Source: Amaricoccus macauensis_A (GTDB lineage: Bacteria > Pseudomonadota > Alphaproteobacteria > Rhodobacterales > Rhodobacteraceae). From it: a stretch of DNA of 64,000 nt. Every line of letters starts with the position of its first letter. The stretch's first letter is position 1. A model generated the notes under the pieces. That model was not told where the DNA came from. It saw only the letters and a program-made list of their open reading frames with translations, and ran no database searches. The stretch is from NCBI RefSeq assembly GCF_049800915.1, contig NZ_JBNAFY010000003.1, positions 372,001 to 436,000 on the forward strand, written 5' to 3'. The position numbers were made by a program, and so were the translations under genes. Positions 40,986-53,316 of the stretch are shown here, piece by piece.

Positions 40986-41744
40986 ATGTCCATTATCGAC
41001 CGCAATCCTGTCCCGTTGCTCGACCGGCAAACCGTGCGCAACCCGTATAACCTGCTGGAATTCGCCACGCTGCTCGAAACGCTCGGTCCGGTTCAGGGGC
41101 TCGACGTGCTCGACGCCGGTTGCGGCGAAGGACGGCTCACGCGCATCCTCGCCCGCTCCGGCGCGGAGAGCGTGACCGGGGTGGACATATCCGCCGAGAT
41201 GATCGCCCGCGCCGAAACGCAGACCCCAACCTTCGATGAAATCGGCTATGCCGGATCCATCACCTACCGCCAGGTCAGCGCCGCCAACAGGACATGGCGG
41301 CTCGACCGCCCCGTGGATGCCGCAACGGCCATGCACCTGTTCCAGTTCGCCACAACCGAAAACCACCTCGCGCAGATGTGCCGCTTCCTCGCCCGCAACC
41401 TCAAGCCGGGCGGACGCCTTGCGGGCTGCGCGATCAACCCCGAGTTCGACTTCGCGAAGGCCGCCTCCGAAATGGAGGCAAAGCTCGGCTTCCGCCTCCG
41501 GGCCATCGAGCTTCCCGCCTGCGAACTGGTCACCGGCGAGCGCCGGACCCTGGTCCAGGCCTGGAGCAGAGAGATGATCGCGACCTGCCTGCGCGATGCC
41601 GGCTTCATCGGCATTCACTGGAACGACCCGGATTTCTCCGAAAACCTCGCCCCCCTGACGAAGGACCTTGCCCGAGACCTGGAGTGGTATCTTGCCAACC
41701 CAGGCGGAATTGTCTTCTCTGCGCGCCTCGATCCGTTGCCCTGA
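40986..41744 (+). CDS. class I SAM-dependent methyltransferase
   Basis: 252-residue methyltransferase of unknown substrate. Motif I VLDAGCGEGRLTRILA, then VTGVDISAEMIARAE (motif II) and a motif III/IV region with LKPGGRLAGCAINPEFDFA. Probably cytoplasmic and acting on a small molecule. The C-terminus (NPGGIVFSARLDPLP) closes the domain. Lone gene 340 bp before groES. Confidence 0.87.
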   Translation: MSIIDRNPVPLLDRQTVRNPYNLLEFATLLETLGPVQGLDVLDAGCGEGRLTRILARSGAESVTGVDISAEMIARAETQTPTFDEIGYAGSITYRQVSAANRTWRLDRPVDAATAMHLFQFATTENHLAQMCRFLARNLKPGGRLAGCAINPEFDFAKAASEMEAKLGFRLRAIELPACELVTGERRTLVQAWSREMIATCLRDAGFIGIHWNDPDFSENLAPLTKDLARDLEWYLANPGGIVFSARLDPLP

Positions 41745-41971
41745 GCGCCCTCAACACGCAAAACCCGCAGCGCAGGGGGCTTGAAGCTCCGGAAAGTGCC
41801 CCCACCTCGAAAGTGGGCATGCGCAAAAGCGCGTCCCGCGCCTGAGAGTGCGGCGTTTTTCTGCCTCCGGTCTCGCCACGGCGATCTCCGGAAGGTTGTG
41901 TGCGCGCAACGCGACGGGGCCGCAGCGCCCGCAAGAGCTTCTCGGCGCGAAGTTTTTGCCGCCACCCCTTC

Positions 41972-42000
41972 TTGACAATCGACGGGTCTGTTTCTAGATA
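41972..42000 (+). promoter_or_regulatory. sigma70-type promoter of groESL
   Basis: -35 TTGACA (41972-41977), 17-bp spacer, -10 TAGATA (41995-42000). Both boxes are close to consensus with ideal spacing, and the CIRCE operator begins eight bases downstream. Confidence 0.85.
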
Positions 42001-42007
42001 GGCCGCA

Positions 42008-42034
42008 TTAGCACTCACGGGTGGCGAGTGCTAA
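42008..42034 (+). promoter_or_regulatory. CIRCE operator (HrcA site)
   Basis: TTAGCACTC-N9-GAGTGCTAA, a perfect 9-9-9 inverted repeat and the canonical HrcA-binding element. It overlaps the expected transcription start of groESL, so HrcA would repress the operon under normal temperature. Confidence 0.98.
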
Positions 42035-42085
42035 TAAATCCAAGCCACCAATTTTAAGGTTGGAACGCAACAAGGAGCGATCCCA

Positions 42086-42397
42086 ATGCAATTCACCCCG
42101 CTGCATGACCGTGTTCTGGTTCGCCGCATCGAGAGCGAAGAGAAGACCAAGGGCGGCCTCATCATCCCCGATAGCGCCAAGGAAAAGCCCTCCGAGGGCG
42201 AAGTCATCGCCGTTGGCGAAGGCGCGCGCAAGGATTCGGGCGAGCTGATCCCGATGGCCGTCAAGGCGGGCGACCGCATCCTGTTCGGCAAGTGGTCCGG
42301 GACCGAGGTCAAGATCGACGGCGATGACATGCTCATCATGAAAGAGAGCGACATCCTCGGCATCATGGGCCCCAGCAGCGCTGCCGCTGCCGCCTGA
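42086..42397 (+). CDS. groES: co-chaperonin GroES
   Basis: 103-residue lid of the GroEL chamber. FTPLHDRVLVRRIESEEKTK and GGLIIPDSAKEKPSEGEVIA give the mobile loop, and DRILFGKWSGTEVKIDGDDM is near the C-terminus. It lies 45 bp upstream of groEL in the same operon under a sigma70-like promoter with CIRCE. Confidence 0.99.
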   Translation: MQFTPLHDRVLVRRIESEEKTKGGLIIPDSAKEKPSEGEVIAVGEGARKDSGELIPMAVKAGDRILFGKWSGTEVKIDGDDMLIMKESDILGIMGPSSAAAAA

Positions 42398-42442
42398 GCC
42401 GACCTCACTCCCAGACATTACTGAAGCACAGGAGTATTCCTA

Positions 42443-44095
<1,653 letters not shown>

Positions 44096-44124
44096 TCCGC
44101 CCGCCCGGCAGCTTGAGACTACGG

Positions 44125-44150
44125 AAAGGGCGCCTTCGGGCGCCCTTTTT
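44125..44150 (+). terminator. intrinsic terminator of groESL
   Basis: AAAGGGCGCC-TTCG-GGCGCCCTTTTT: a 10-bp GC-rich stem with a UUCG tetraloop running into five Ts, 30 bp after the groEL stop. Confidence 0.95.
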
Positions 44151-44383
44151 CGTGCCTTGCGATCAGTCCCAACCTCACGGACCGCCGCGCCGAGCTGCCT
44201 GCGCGGATCAAGGCGCGGGCAGTCAGCGGGCAGCGTGCGGATCGGGAATACCGACGTTTTGCCATACGTAAGCCATACCCTTTCCATATCGATTCCATAT
44301 CGGACCTGGGGCCGGAATCGCCGGGTCTTCCCTTCCCCTCCCGGCAGTCCTAGCCTCTCGCGATTCGAGCAGAGGGGCGGGGC

Positions 44384-45283
44384 ATGACCGACGAACTTTT
44401 CACCCATCAGGCCGAGGAAGACGCGCGCAACAAGAACATCCTGATCTGGGTGAACGGGGCGCTCCTGCCGCGGGACAAGGCATTGGTTTCAGTCTACGAT
44501 TCGGGCTTCATGCTGGGCGATGGCGTGTGGGAGGGGCTGCGCCTCTACGACGGCCGCTGGGCCTTTCTCGACGAACATCTCGACCGGCTTTTCGAAGCGG
44601 CGAAGGCCATTGCCCTCGACATCGGCCTCGACCGGAGCGCGCTCACTGAGGCGCTTGAAAAAACGCGTGAAACCAATGACATGACCACAGATGCTCATGC
44701 CCGTCTGATGGTCACGCGCGGGATCAAGTCCCGCCCCTTCCAGCACCCGGCACTCTCCCGTCGCGGCCCCACGATCGTCATCATCATGGAGCACTCGAAG
44801 CCCCGAATTCCGCGCCCCATCCGGCTCGCCACCGTGCCCCACATGCGCGGTCTGCCGATGACCCAGGACCCGAAGCTCAACTCGCATTCGAAGCTCAACT
44901 GCATCCTCGCCTGCATTGCCGCCGAAAAGGCCGGCGCCGACGAAGCCCTCATGCTCGACGTGCATGGCTTCGTGAACACCACCAATGCCTGCAACTTCTT
45001 CATCGTGCGCAGGGGGGAGGTCTGGACCTCGACCGGCGACTACTGCATGAATGGCATAACCCGAAGAAAAGTCATCGAAATCTGCCGCGCAAACGACATT
45101 CCCGTGTTCGAGCGGAACTTCTCTCTCGTCGATGCCTACGGCGCGGACGAGGCCTTTCTCACCGGCACATTCGGGGCTCAGACACCCGTGGGTGAAATAG
45201 ATGGCCGCCAGATCGGGAGCGGAAATCTCGGGCCCGTCACCGTCCGCATTCGCGAGCTCTACAAGGCGTTGGTGGCGGCATGA
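44384..45283 (+). CDS. class IV aminotransferase (D-amino-acid/branched-chain type)
   Basis: 299-residue PLP enzyme. The fold-type IV features are visible: ILIWVNGALLPRDKALVSVYDSGFMLGDGV (start of the domain), the LNSHSKLNCILACIAAEKAG segment with the PLP lysine, and EALMLDVHGFVNTTNACNFF then the C-terminal EAFLTGTFGAQTPV. The exact amino-acid specificity cannot be read. Its stop overlaps the start of the P-loop gene (ATGA). Upstream, a direct repeat TTCCATATCG occurs twice (44282 and 44293) in the promoter region. Confidence 0.87.
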   Translation: MTDELFTHQAEEDARNKNILIWVNGALLPRDKALVSVYDSGFMLGDGVWEGLRLYDGRWAFLDEHLDRLFEAAKAIALDIGLDRSALTEALEKTRETNDMTTDAHARLMVTRGIKSRPFQHPALSRRGPTIVIIMEHSKPRIPRPIRLATVPHMRGLPMTQDPKLNSHSKLNCILACIAAEKAGADEALMLDVHGFVNTTNACNFFIVRRGEVWTSTGDYCMNGITRRKVIEICRANDIPVFERNFSLVDAYGADEAFLTGTFGAQTPVGEIDGRQIGSGNLGPVTVRIRELYKALVAA

Positions 45284-45999
45284 GTGGCCCGGTTCGGATC
45301 GCAATGTGGTCGGGGCCGCGCAACCTTTCGACCGCGATGATGTATGCTTTCGCTGCACGCGGAGATTGCACGGTCGTCGATGAACCGTTCTACGCCGCCT
45401 ACCTCGCGGAAACCGGTCTCGACCATCCGATGCGCGAGGAGATCCTCGCGTGCCAGCCCGCTGACCCGGCCACGGTGATCACGGGCCTCTTGGCGCCCGT
45501 GGAAACACCGATCCACTACGCCAAGCTGATGACCCACCACATGCTTGAGGATTTCCCGCTCGATTGGCTCGGCAGCGTCACGAACGTCTTTCTCATCCGG
45601 CATCCGGCCCGCGTGATCGCGTCCTACGCAAGAAAACGCGAGCGCCCGACCCTTGCGGACATCGGCTTCGCCGAACAGGCACGGCTCTTCGATACGCTCG
45701 CAGATCGTACGGGGCAGGCGCCCACTGTCATCGACAGCACGGCAATCCGCGCTGATCCGGCTGCGAGCCTCTCGCGATTGTGCCGGAACGCCGGAATCCC
45801 TACCAGCGACAGCATGTTGCGCTGGCCAGCCGGTCCGAAGCCCTATGACGGGATCTGGGCGTCGCACTGGTACGGCGCGGTGCATCGCTCGTCCAGGTTT
45901 GAGGCGGCGGAGGGGCCGCTGCCCGAACTGACCGGGGAATATGCCCGGCTATGCGCGCGGGCGCTGCCCTATTACGAGCGGCTGGCGCGGTATCGGTGA
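45280..45999 (+). CDS. sulfotransferase-like P-loop protein
   Basis: 239-residue P-loop protein of the sulfotransferase superfamily. MWSGPRNLSTAMMYAFAARG carries the 5'-phosphate loop and VFLIRHPARVIASYARKRER the 3' element (RxxxxxxxS pattern). It is coupled by ATGA to the aminotransferase. In plants, proteins described as branched-chain aminotransferase-like carry an equivalent P-loop domain fused to a class IV aminotransferase domain, so the two bacterial products probably act together. The reaction is unknown. Confidence 0.8.
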   Translation: MSGPVRIAMWSGPRNLSTAMMYAFAARGDCTVVDEPFYAAYLAETGLDHPMREEILACQPADPATVITGLLAPVETPIHYAKLMTHHMLEDFPLDWLGSVTNVFLIRHPARVIASYARKRERPTLADIGFAEQARLFDTLADRTGQAPTVIDSTAIRADPAASLSRLCRNAGIPTSDSMLRWPAGPKPYDGIWASHWYGAVHRSSRFEAAEGPLPELTGEYARLCARALPYYERLARYR

Positions 46000-46227
46000 G
46001 GGCTTGCCGGTGAGTGTCCGTTAACCGGCCATGATGGCGGGCGGGTCAGCGTGCCGAACGGATTGTTAGGGCGCGACACGCTAGGCTCGACGGATAAAGT
46101 GCCTGGTGCTGGATGCCTTCCGAATTCGTCATTGAATACTGTGTCAAGGCGGTCGTCGAAGGCGAGCCTGGGCAGGGCCGTCCGAAATGTCATTAGATAG
46201 GCAGATTGAGACGAGGAAGAATTGCGA

Positions 46228-46758
46228 ATGAATTTCCCAGACGTGTTCCGCAGGGTTTCCCCGTTGCGGATGGTTCTTGCGAGAGCCAAGCGGGGTTTTG
46301 CATCCAACTTCAGGATTCTGATTTTTATTATTATTTGTCAGTTGTTTATACAGCCCGCGGATTCGAATGAGCTCGATTACGATTTGAGCGTCGAGGATAT
46401 GCGTTCATTCTCTTCCCGTGAAGAAGCGGTGTTGTATTTCGAGGAAATAGCAAGATCTTTCCCCAGTTACGGGGAAATGCGGGAGTGGCTGGAGGGGAAC
46501 GGGTTTGTCTTTTTTGAATACAGAGGGCTTGAGGCCGGGCTCCTCAGAAACGAAAGAGCAGTACGATTGCTGGCGGGCTTTTCGACACCGATTGACAAGT
46601 CGCCGCCGCCTGCTTCCCTAGTGGGCCAGCTTGCATACGTCCTTCTCAGCCCGTTCGAAAGATGGTCGTTCACGCGCCATTCTACCGGAATAACGGTTTT
46701 GTACTCTGATGAGACAACTCTTACTGAAGTGCAGATAAATCCGATAGGTTTAAACTAA
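46228..46758 (+). CDS. hypothetical protein with signal anchor
   Basis: Unrecognised, 176 residues. One hydrophobic segment (about 28-43, FRILIFIIICQLFIQPA) suggests a signal peptide or anchor, so the rest is probably periplasmic. Features are FSSREEAVLYFEEIARSFPS and a C-terminal VLYSDETTLTEVQINPIGLN. Ribosome site GAGGAAG lies before ATG at 46228. Base composition is lower in GC than the core genes, and an IS element follows, so it is likely accessory. Confidence 0.65.
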   Translation: MNFPDVFRRVSPLRMVLARAKRGFASNFRILIFIIICQLFIQPADSNELDYDLSVEDMRSFSSREEAVLYFEEIARSFPSYGEMREWLEGNGFVFFEYRGLEAGLLRNERAVRLLAGFSTPIDKSPPPASLVGQLAYVLLSPFERWSFTRHSTGITVLYSDETTLTEVQINPIGLN

Positions 46759-46843
46759 ATTGATTAGTAATGCCTCGATGTTGATATTCTTACTCACAAT
46801 CCAACAAAAATTCTCATTCTCTCAAAATCGCCCACAACATCAA

Positions 46844-47376
46844 CGCAACTATGACCCAAACGCAGGTTGGTGATTACAGATGCGGTGGGACCGAGCGACC
46901 GACATTCTCTACGCCGCCGATCTGGGCCTGACACCGCGACCACGGGCACGAGAGGAGCCCGGCAAGTTGAGTATTGACAGTATTATCAAATTATTACTTG
47001 TTATCAATATACCACATAACAATCACCGTAAAAAATGACGTTAAATATAAAAATAGCATTATTAAAAGGCAGGATCTGTTTCGCTTGAAGAATCCAGGCG
47101 GTAGCCCAATAATTCCTCTTTTTCTATTATTTCTGATATGTGTGTTCTCCCTTGAAACCAACAAGCCACCCAACACTATCGTTGTGATAGCTGCCGCATT
47201 TATTGCATAATCTATTATGTTCATTCCCCAGAATCTCCGAGAAGGTTTTGCAGACGCAACTTTGACCCAAACGCAGATTGTTGACTACTGAGGCGGTGGG
47301 ACCGAGCGATCGACATTCTCTATGCCCCCGATCTGAGTGCGCCTGACACCACGACCGTGGGCGCGCGAGAATAGAG
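46844..47376. repeat. duplicated left end of the IS (two ~115-bp copies)
   Basis: Copy A 46844 to about 46955 and copy B 47256 to about 47376 are imperfect direct repeats, sharing GACCCAAACGCAG, GGTGGGACCGAGCGA and GACATTCTCTA. Both read as the 3' end of the transposase frame. Copy A matches the right inverted repeat perfectly; copy B differs at two of 24 positions. Confidence 0.85.
46994..47224 (-). CDS. small two-helix membrane protein in the IS passenger
   Basis: 76 residues with two hydrophobic segments (DYAINAAAITTIVLGGLLVS and SCLLIMLFLYLTSFFTVIVM) joined by a basic loop with RNNRKRG. It starts with ATG at 47224 shortly after GGGGA and is AT-rich, unlike the host genes. An overlapping plus-strand frame is less protein-like. 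It may be a real passenger gene; no homologue is known to me. Confidence 0.45.
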   Translation of the reverse strand: MNIIDYAINAAAITTIVLGGLLVSRENTHIRNNRKRGIIGLPPGFFKRNRSCLLIMLFLYLTSFFTVIVMWYIDNK

Positions 47377-48355
47377 CACACATCACGACAATTGACGGAA
47401 TGGTTCGATACCGGCGACGCTTTTGTCGCCCACTGGCATCATCGTCGCCAATGTCGATCCGGATCGGACGGTGGTCCCAATGAAACTGGATCTCACTGAT
47501 GTAGCGTGAAAGGTGCTCCTTGCTTCACGAATGCCAGACGCCCATCTTGGCCCGAACCAGAAAGAGGTTGAACGCTTCTGCGGTATTGATGTGGGCATCG
47601 CCGCGGACATATTCGCCATGGCTATGAACGACCGAACTGTGCGCCTTGTGAGCCTTGCCGAGGCCGACCAAGGTCTTGTCGCCATCGGTCATCAGGTGGG
47701 CGCTTTTGTCCACTATCGCGTCCAAGAGCGGGCCAACTTCTTCCTTGGACCCATTCATTATCGGCGCTGCGCGCAGGCGCCCGCCGCGCTCTGTTGCGAC
47801 CATAATGCGCTGTTTCGAGCTCGCACGGCCTGGCGGATTATAGATATGTTTCGCGACCTTAGAGCCATATTTTGAGCGATTGCGGCGCGCGGGATCTCCG
47901 CCGTCGGCAATGTCGTCCACCTCGACAACACCCGAGAGTTTGGGTTCATCCTCCGGCGGGTCCATCATCCGTCGCAGTGCGTGGCCGATCCGCCAAGCAC
48001 TGCGCTGCGTGATACCGAGATGGCGCGCCATAGTCAGACTGCTGATCCCCTTGCTCGATGTGACGACGAGAAAAGCAGCCTCGATCCAAGTCGACGGCGG
48101 CAACTTGGTTCCATGCATAGGCGTGTTGCTGGTCGCACTGAACTGACGACCACATCCACAGCACTCGTAGAGACCCGGACGCCGCGTTTCGAGGGACCAG
48201 TGGTCGCGGCTTTCACAGCACGGACAGGTGGGGCCATCTGGCCACCGGAGCCACTCCAAGAGGCGCAAAGCGCTCTCCTCTGTGGCGAGGTGATGGCGGA
48301 GATCCGCAAACGAGCGGATGGAAGCAAAATCGGGAGCGGGTTTCCTGGTGCGCAT
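47285..48355 (-). pseudogene. IS1595-family transposase with in-frame stop
   Basis: The first 276 codons (48355 to 47528) encode a zinc ribbon (CPCCESRDHW, YECCGCGRQFSAT), a helix-turn-helix region and the DDE-type domain (VEVDDIADGG, HLMTDGDKTLVGL, AHINTAEAFNLF). TGA at 47525-47527 interrupts after GVWHS. The same frame continues for 79 more codons with the conserved ending KEHLSRYISEIQFHWDHRP before a TAG at 47285. This is a nonsense change rather than a frameshift. Without it the length would be normal for IS1595. It is probably inactive. Confidence 0.85.
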
Positions 48356-48651
48356 CGCGGCATATTACCCGATCCACGCTCCAGACCGGACAACTTCGCT
48401 ACGCACGGTTAATGCGCTACAGGATTGAATTCGCTGTGTTTCCGAAGTTCACCTGCGTTTGGGTCATAGTTGCGCAACATCAATATTACCGGACTTTGGC
48501 TCAGAATACACGCGACCCGCGAAGATAGCGCCTTCTGATAATAATTGGGAGGCGCGGCATTGGTGGACCCTTGTTTCCTGCCGTCATTGTGCGCGTGAAA
48601 TAGTTCCCAAATTTACTTCTCATAAAGGTGAAAATTCACGGCAGCGTTTGT

Positions 48652-48672
48652 GTGGCCGCATTTGGCGGCCAC
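48652..48672 (-). terminator. hairpin downstream of pyrF
   Basis: GTGGCCGC / GCGGCCAC, a perfect 8-bp stem with a short loop, 38 bp beyond the pyrF stop. No U-tract follows on the minus strand, so it may be only a processing or weak termination signal. Confidence 0.4.
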
Positions 48673-48710
48673 CGGGTGTCGATGATGACGCTTGTATGAT
48701 CTGGGCGCTA

Positions 48711-49409
48711 TCAGACCGCCCGGATTTCCTCCAGAATGGACAAGGCTGAAGCACGGGGATCCGGGGCCGCCCAGATCGGGCGCGCGATCACCAGATGGTC
48801 GGCCCCCGCCTTCAGCGCCTCTGCGGGCGTCGCCACCCGTTTCTGGTCCCCAAGCGCTGCACCCGCCGGCCGCACACCAGGCGTGATGATCAGCCGTCCC
48901 TTCGCCTCCGGGAGCGCGCGGATCGCCGCAGCCTCCTGGGGTGAGGCGATCACGCCATCGGCCCCGGCCTCGAACGCCCGCCGTGCGCGCTCGACCACAA
49001 GATCGGGGATCGCGCCGCCCCGGATCAGCGCATCATCGAGGTCGTCCCGGTCGAGAGACGTGAGGATCGTCACCGCAAGGATCTTCGTCGGACCATCCCC
49101 CCGTCCCTTCACCGCCGCGCGCACAACATGCGGATCGCCGTGAACGGTGAGGAAATCGAGCCCAAATTGAGCCAGCCCTCGCACCGCCGCCTCGACAGTC
49201 GCGGAAATGTCGAAGAGCTTCATGTCGAGGAACACGCGCTTGCCCTGCCCCTTGAGCTCGTTGGCGAGCCCCAGCCCGCCACCGGTGAGCATTCCCAGTC
49301 CCACCTTGTAGAAGCTGACGGCATCGCCCAGCGTCTCCACGAGATCGAGCGCGGCAGGCGCGTGCGGCAGGTCCAGCCCGACGATCAGGCGGTCATCCGA
49401 TGTGGTCAT
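48711..49409 (-). CDS. pyrF: orotidine-5'-phosphate decarboxylase
   Basis: Last step of UMP synthesis. The 232-residue TIM barrel has RLIVGLDLPHAPAALDLVET, the catalytic LDMKLFDISATVEAAVRGL (DxKxxD) and the phosphate-binding ITPGVRPAGAALGDQKRVATP. ATG at 49409 was chosen; the frame is open upstream but not conserved. It is divergent from clpB. Confidence 0.97.
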   Translation of the reverse strand: MTTSDDRLIVGLDLPHAPAALDLVETLGDAVSFYKVGLGMLTGGGLGLANELKGQGKRVFLDMKLFDISATVEAAVRGLAQFGLDFLTVHGDPHVVRAAVKGRGDGPTKILAVTILTSLDRDDLDDALIRGGAIPDLVVERARRAFEAGADGVIASPQEAAAIRALPEAKGRLIITPGVRPAGAALGDQKRVATPAEALKAGADHLVIARPIWAAPDPRASALSILEEIRAV

Positions 49410-49489
49410 CTTGTCCTCCAGGTCCCGTCCCGGGTGATTTCGCGCCGACAGCAAAGTGTCAATACTTGCACGCAATTCTGACCTGCACG

Positions 49490-49518
49490 CTTGAGTGGAA
49501 AGACCGCCGCCCCCATAT
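49490..49518 (+). promoter_or_regulatory. RpoH-type promoter of clpB
   Basis: -35 CTTGAG (49490-49495), 15-base spacer, -10 CCCCATAT (49511-49518), about 100 bp before the clpB ATG. This is a near-consensus heat-shock sigma promoter for alphaproteobacteria. Confidence 0.8.
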
Positions 49519-49618
49519 CCTGAAGCAAGGGACGTGCCATGACGGACGTCCGCGACTGCAGGCCGGAGGAAATCGTCGAAATCGAGGTTTCCCTTGGGTG
49601 CTGAAGAAGGAGAAGAAC

Positions 49619-52219
<2,601 letters not shown>

Positions 52220-52305
52220 CACTTGATGGGTCTTGCCTGAAACTTGTGGGAGCCGCCCTGCCATCGGGCGGCTTTCGCGTGTTCAGAGGCTGCTATGACC
52301 GACGG

Positions 52306-53061
52306 TCACTTCGGAGCAAGGCGCTGGCCGATGTCTGCAAGCGATTCGAGAAGTGCGCGGTGCGCGCCTCCCTCCCTGAGCCCCGTCACCATTTGAAGGC
52401 TGATCGTTCCCTCCGTCGCCAGGGCGTCGCGCTCGCGCGCAAGCACGCCCTCATCGCGGCCCATCGCTGCGAGAAATCCCGCGACCAGTTCGGCGGTGTA
52501 GAATTCCGCCGCGGCCCTATCGCCCGTGGTTTCGCCCAGCCAGCCTGCAGCGCTCCCCATCAGGTCGAGCAGGCCCGGCACCATCGCACAGATCGCGAAA
52601 TGGGCGTTGAGCCCGGCCTCGTCCGGGACCGGCACCACCGGGTTCTCGGGTGCGAAAAGCTCTTCCAGAACCCCGGCTTTCGGACAGGCCGCCAACGGGC
52701 ATCCACCCTGTTCGAGAAAGCCCAGCGGGATCGTCGCGACAATATCCCGGGCCGGAGCGCACAAGTCTGCCAGGTTGGCCAGGGAAACCCCGGCAATGAC
52801 GGAAACGATCCTGTGATTCTCTGTAAATTGCAGCTGCCGAAGGACCTCCACGGCCACATGCGGGCGAACACAGAGAAAAACTATCTCCGAACCGTCGACA
52901 ACGTCCTGGTTGTCGGCCACCGCCACACCATGGGACGCGGCAAGATCAGCCGCCACGTCCGAATTGCGTTTCGATACGGTGATCTCATGTCCGCGCCCGG
53001 CCAGAAACCGCACCATGGGTGCGGCAATATGGCCGGTCCCGACAAATCCGATTCGGCTCAT
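52306..53061 (-). CDS. pyrroline-5-carboxylate reductase-like protein
   Basis: 251-residue NAD(P)-dependent reductase. The Rossmann motif RIGFVGTGHIAAPMVRFL, the ProC-typical SEIVFLCVRPHVAVEVLRQL and the C-terminal ATEGTISLQMVTGL (position of the SPGGTT segment) match the ProC family, but the last motif is degenerate. It may be a paralogue rather than the main proline enzyme. Lone gene, convergent with clpB. Confidence 0.78.
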   Translation of the reverse strand: MSRIGFVGTGHIAAPMVRFLAGRGHEITVSKRNSDVAADLAASHGVAVADNQDVVDGSEIVFLCVRPHVAVEVLRQLQFTENHRIVSVIAGVSLANLADLCAPARDIVATIPLGFLEQGGCPLAACPKAGVLEELFAPENPVVPVPDEAGLNAHFAICAMVPGLLDLMGSAAGWLGETTGDRAAAEFYTAELVAGFLAAMGRDEGVLARERDALATEGTISLQMVTGLREGGAHRALLESLADIGQRLAPK

Positions 53062-53316
53062 GTCCCTGGTTCTCCCCTTCGATCAGGGCCCCGGCACGGC
53101 ATTTGCCCGTGTCCCAGTCTACGCGCTTCGCAGGTGGCACGATACTCTCTGCTGCGGATCCATGGCCGCTCGTCTCCTCGATTTCCCGTGATCCGTCAGA
53201 CATCATCGAGCGCGACCGTTGCTACGTCCGGGCGACGATCCGCATGGATTCTGGGTAAGGCCGCACGGGCCAATCCCGGCGACAAGCCGGGATTGGCAGA
53301 TCGGAGAACCGATCGA

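Larger units (their letters stand above)
41745..42085. other. groES upstream region
   Basis: 341 bp without a gene. A hairpin at 41797-41819 (TGCCC..CAC/GTGGGCA) may end the methyltransferase transcript. The 3' part holds the groE promoter and the CIRCE operator listed separately. Confidence 0.7.
46844..48474 (-). mobile_element. IS1595-like insertion element with passenger segment
   Basis: The outer ends at 46844 and 48474 are perfect 24-bp inverted repeats (begin CGCAACTATGACCC), and a 9-bp duplication CAACATCAA flanks them (46835-46843 and 48475-48483). The total is 1,631 bp, longer than a usual element of this family. Inside, from 47256, a second copy of the left end (CGCAACTTTGACCC) starts the conventional ~1.2-kb element with the transposase. 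Between the two left-end copies lies ~300 bp of AT-rich passenger DNA. The flanking duplication shows the whole unit moved as one piece. Confidence 0.85.

Noticed and set aside
46974..47210. Plus-strand ORF in the IS passenger
   Set aside because: Low-complexity product with no good ribosome site; the minus-strand frame gives a more plausible membrane protein.
47383..47685. Frameshift explanation for the broken transposase
   Set aside because: The conserved C-terminal residues are in the same frame as the N-terminal part, directly after a TGA.
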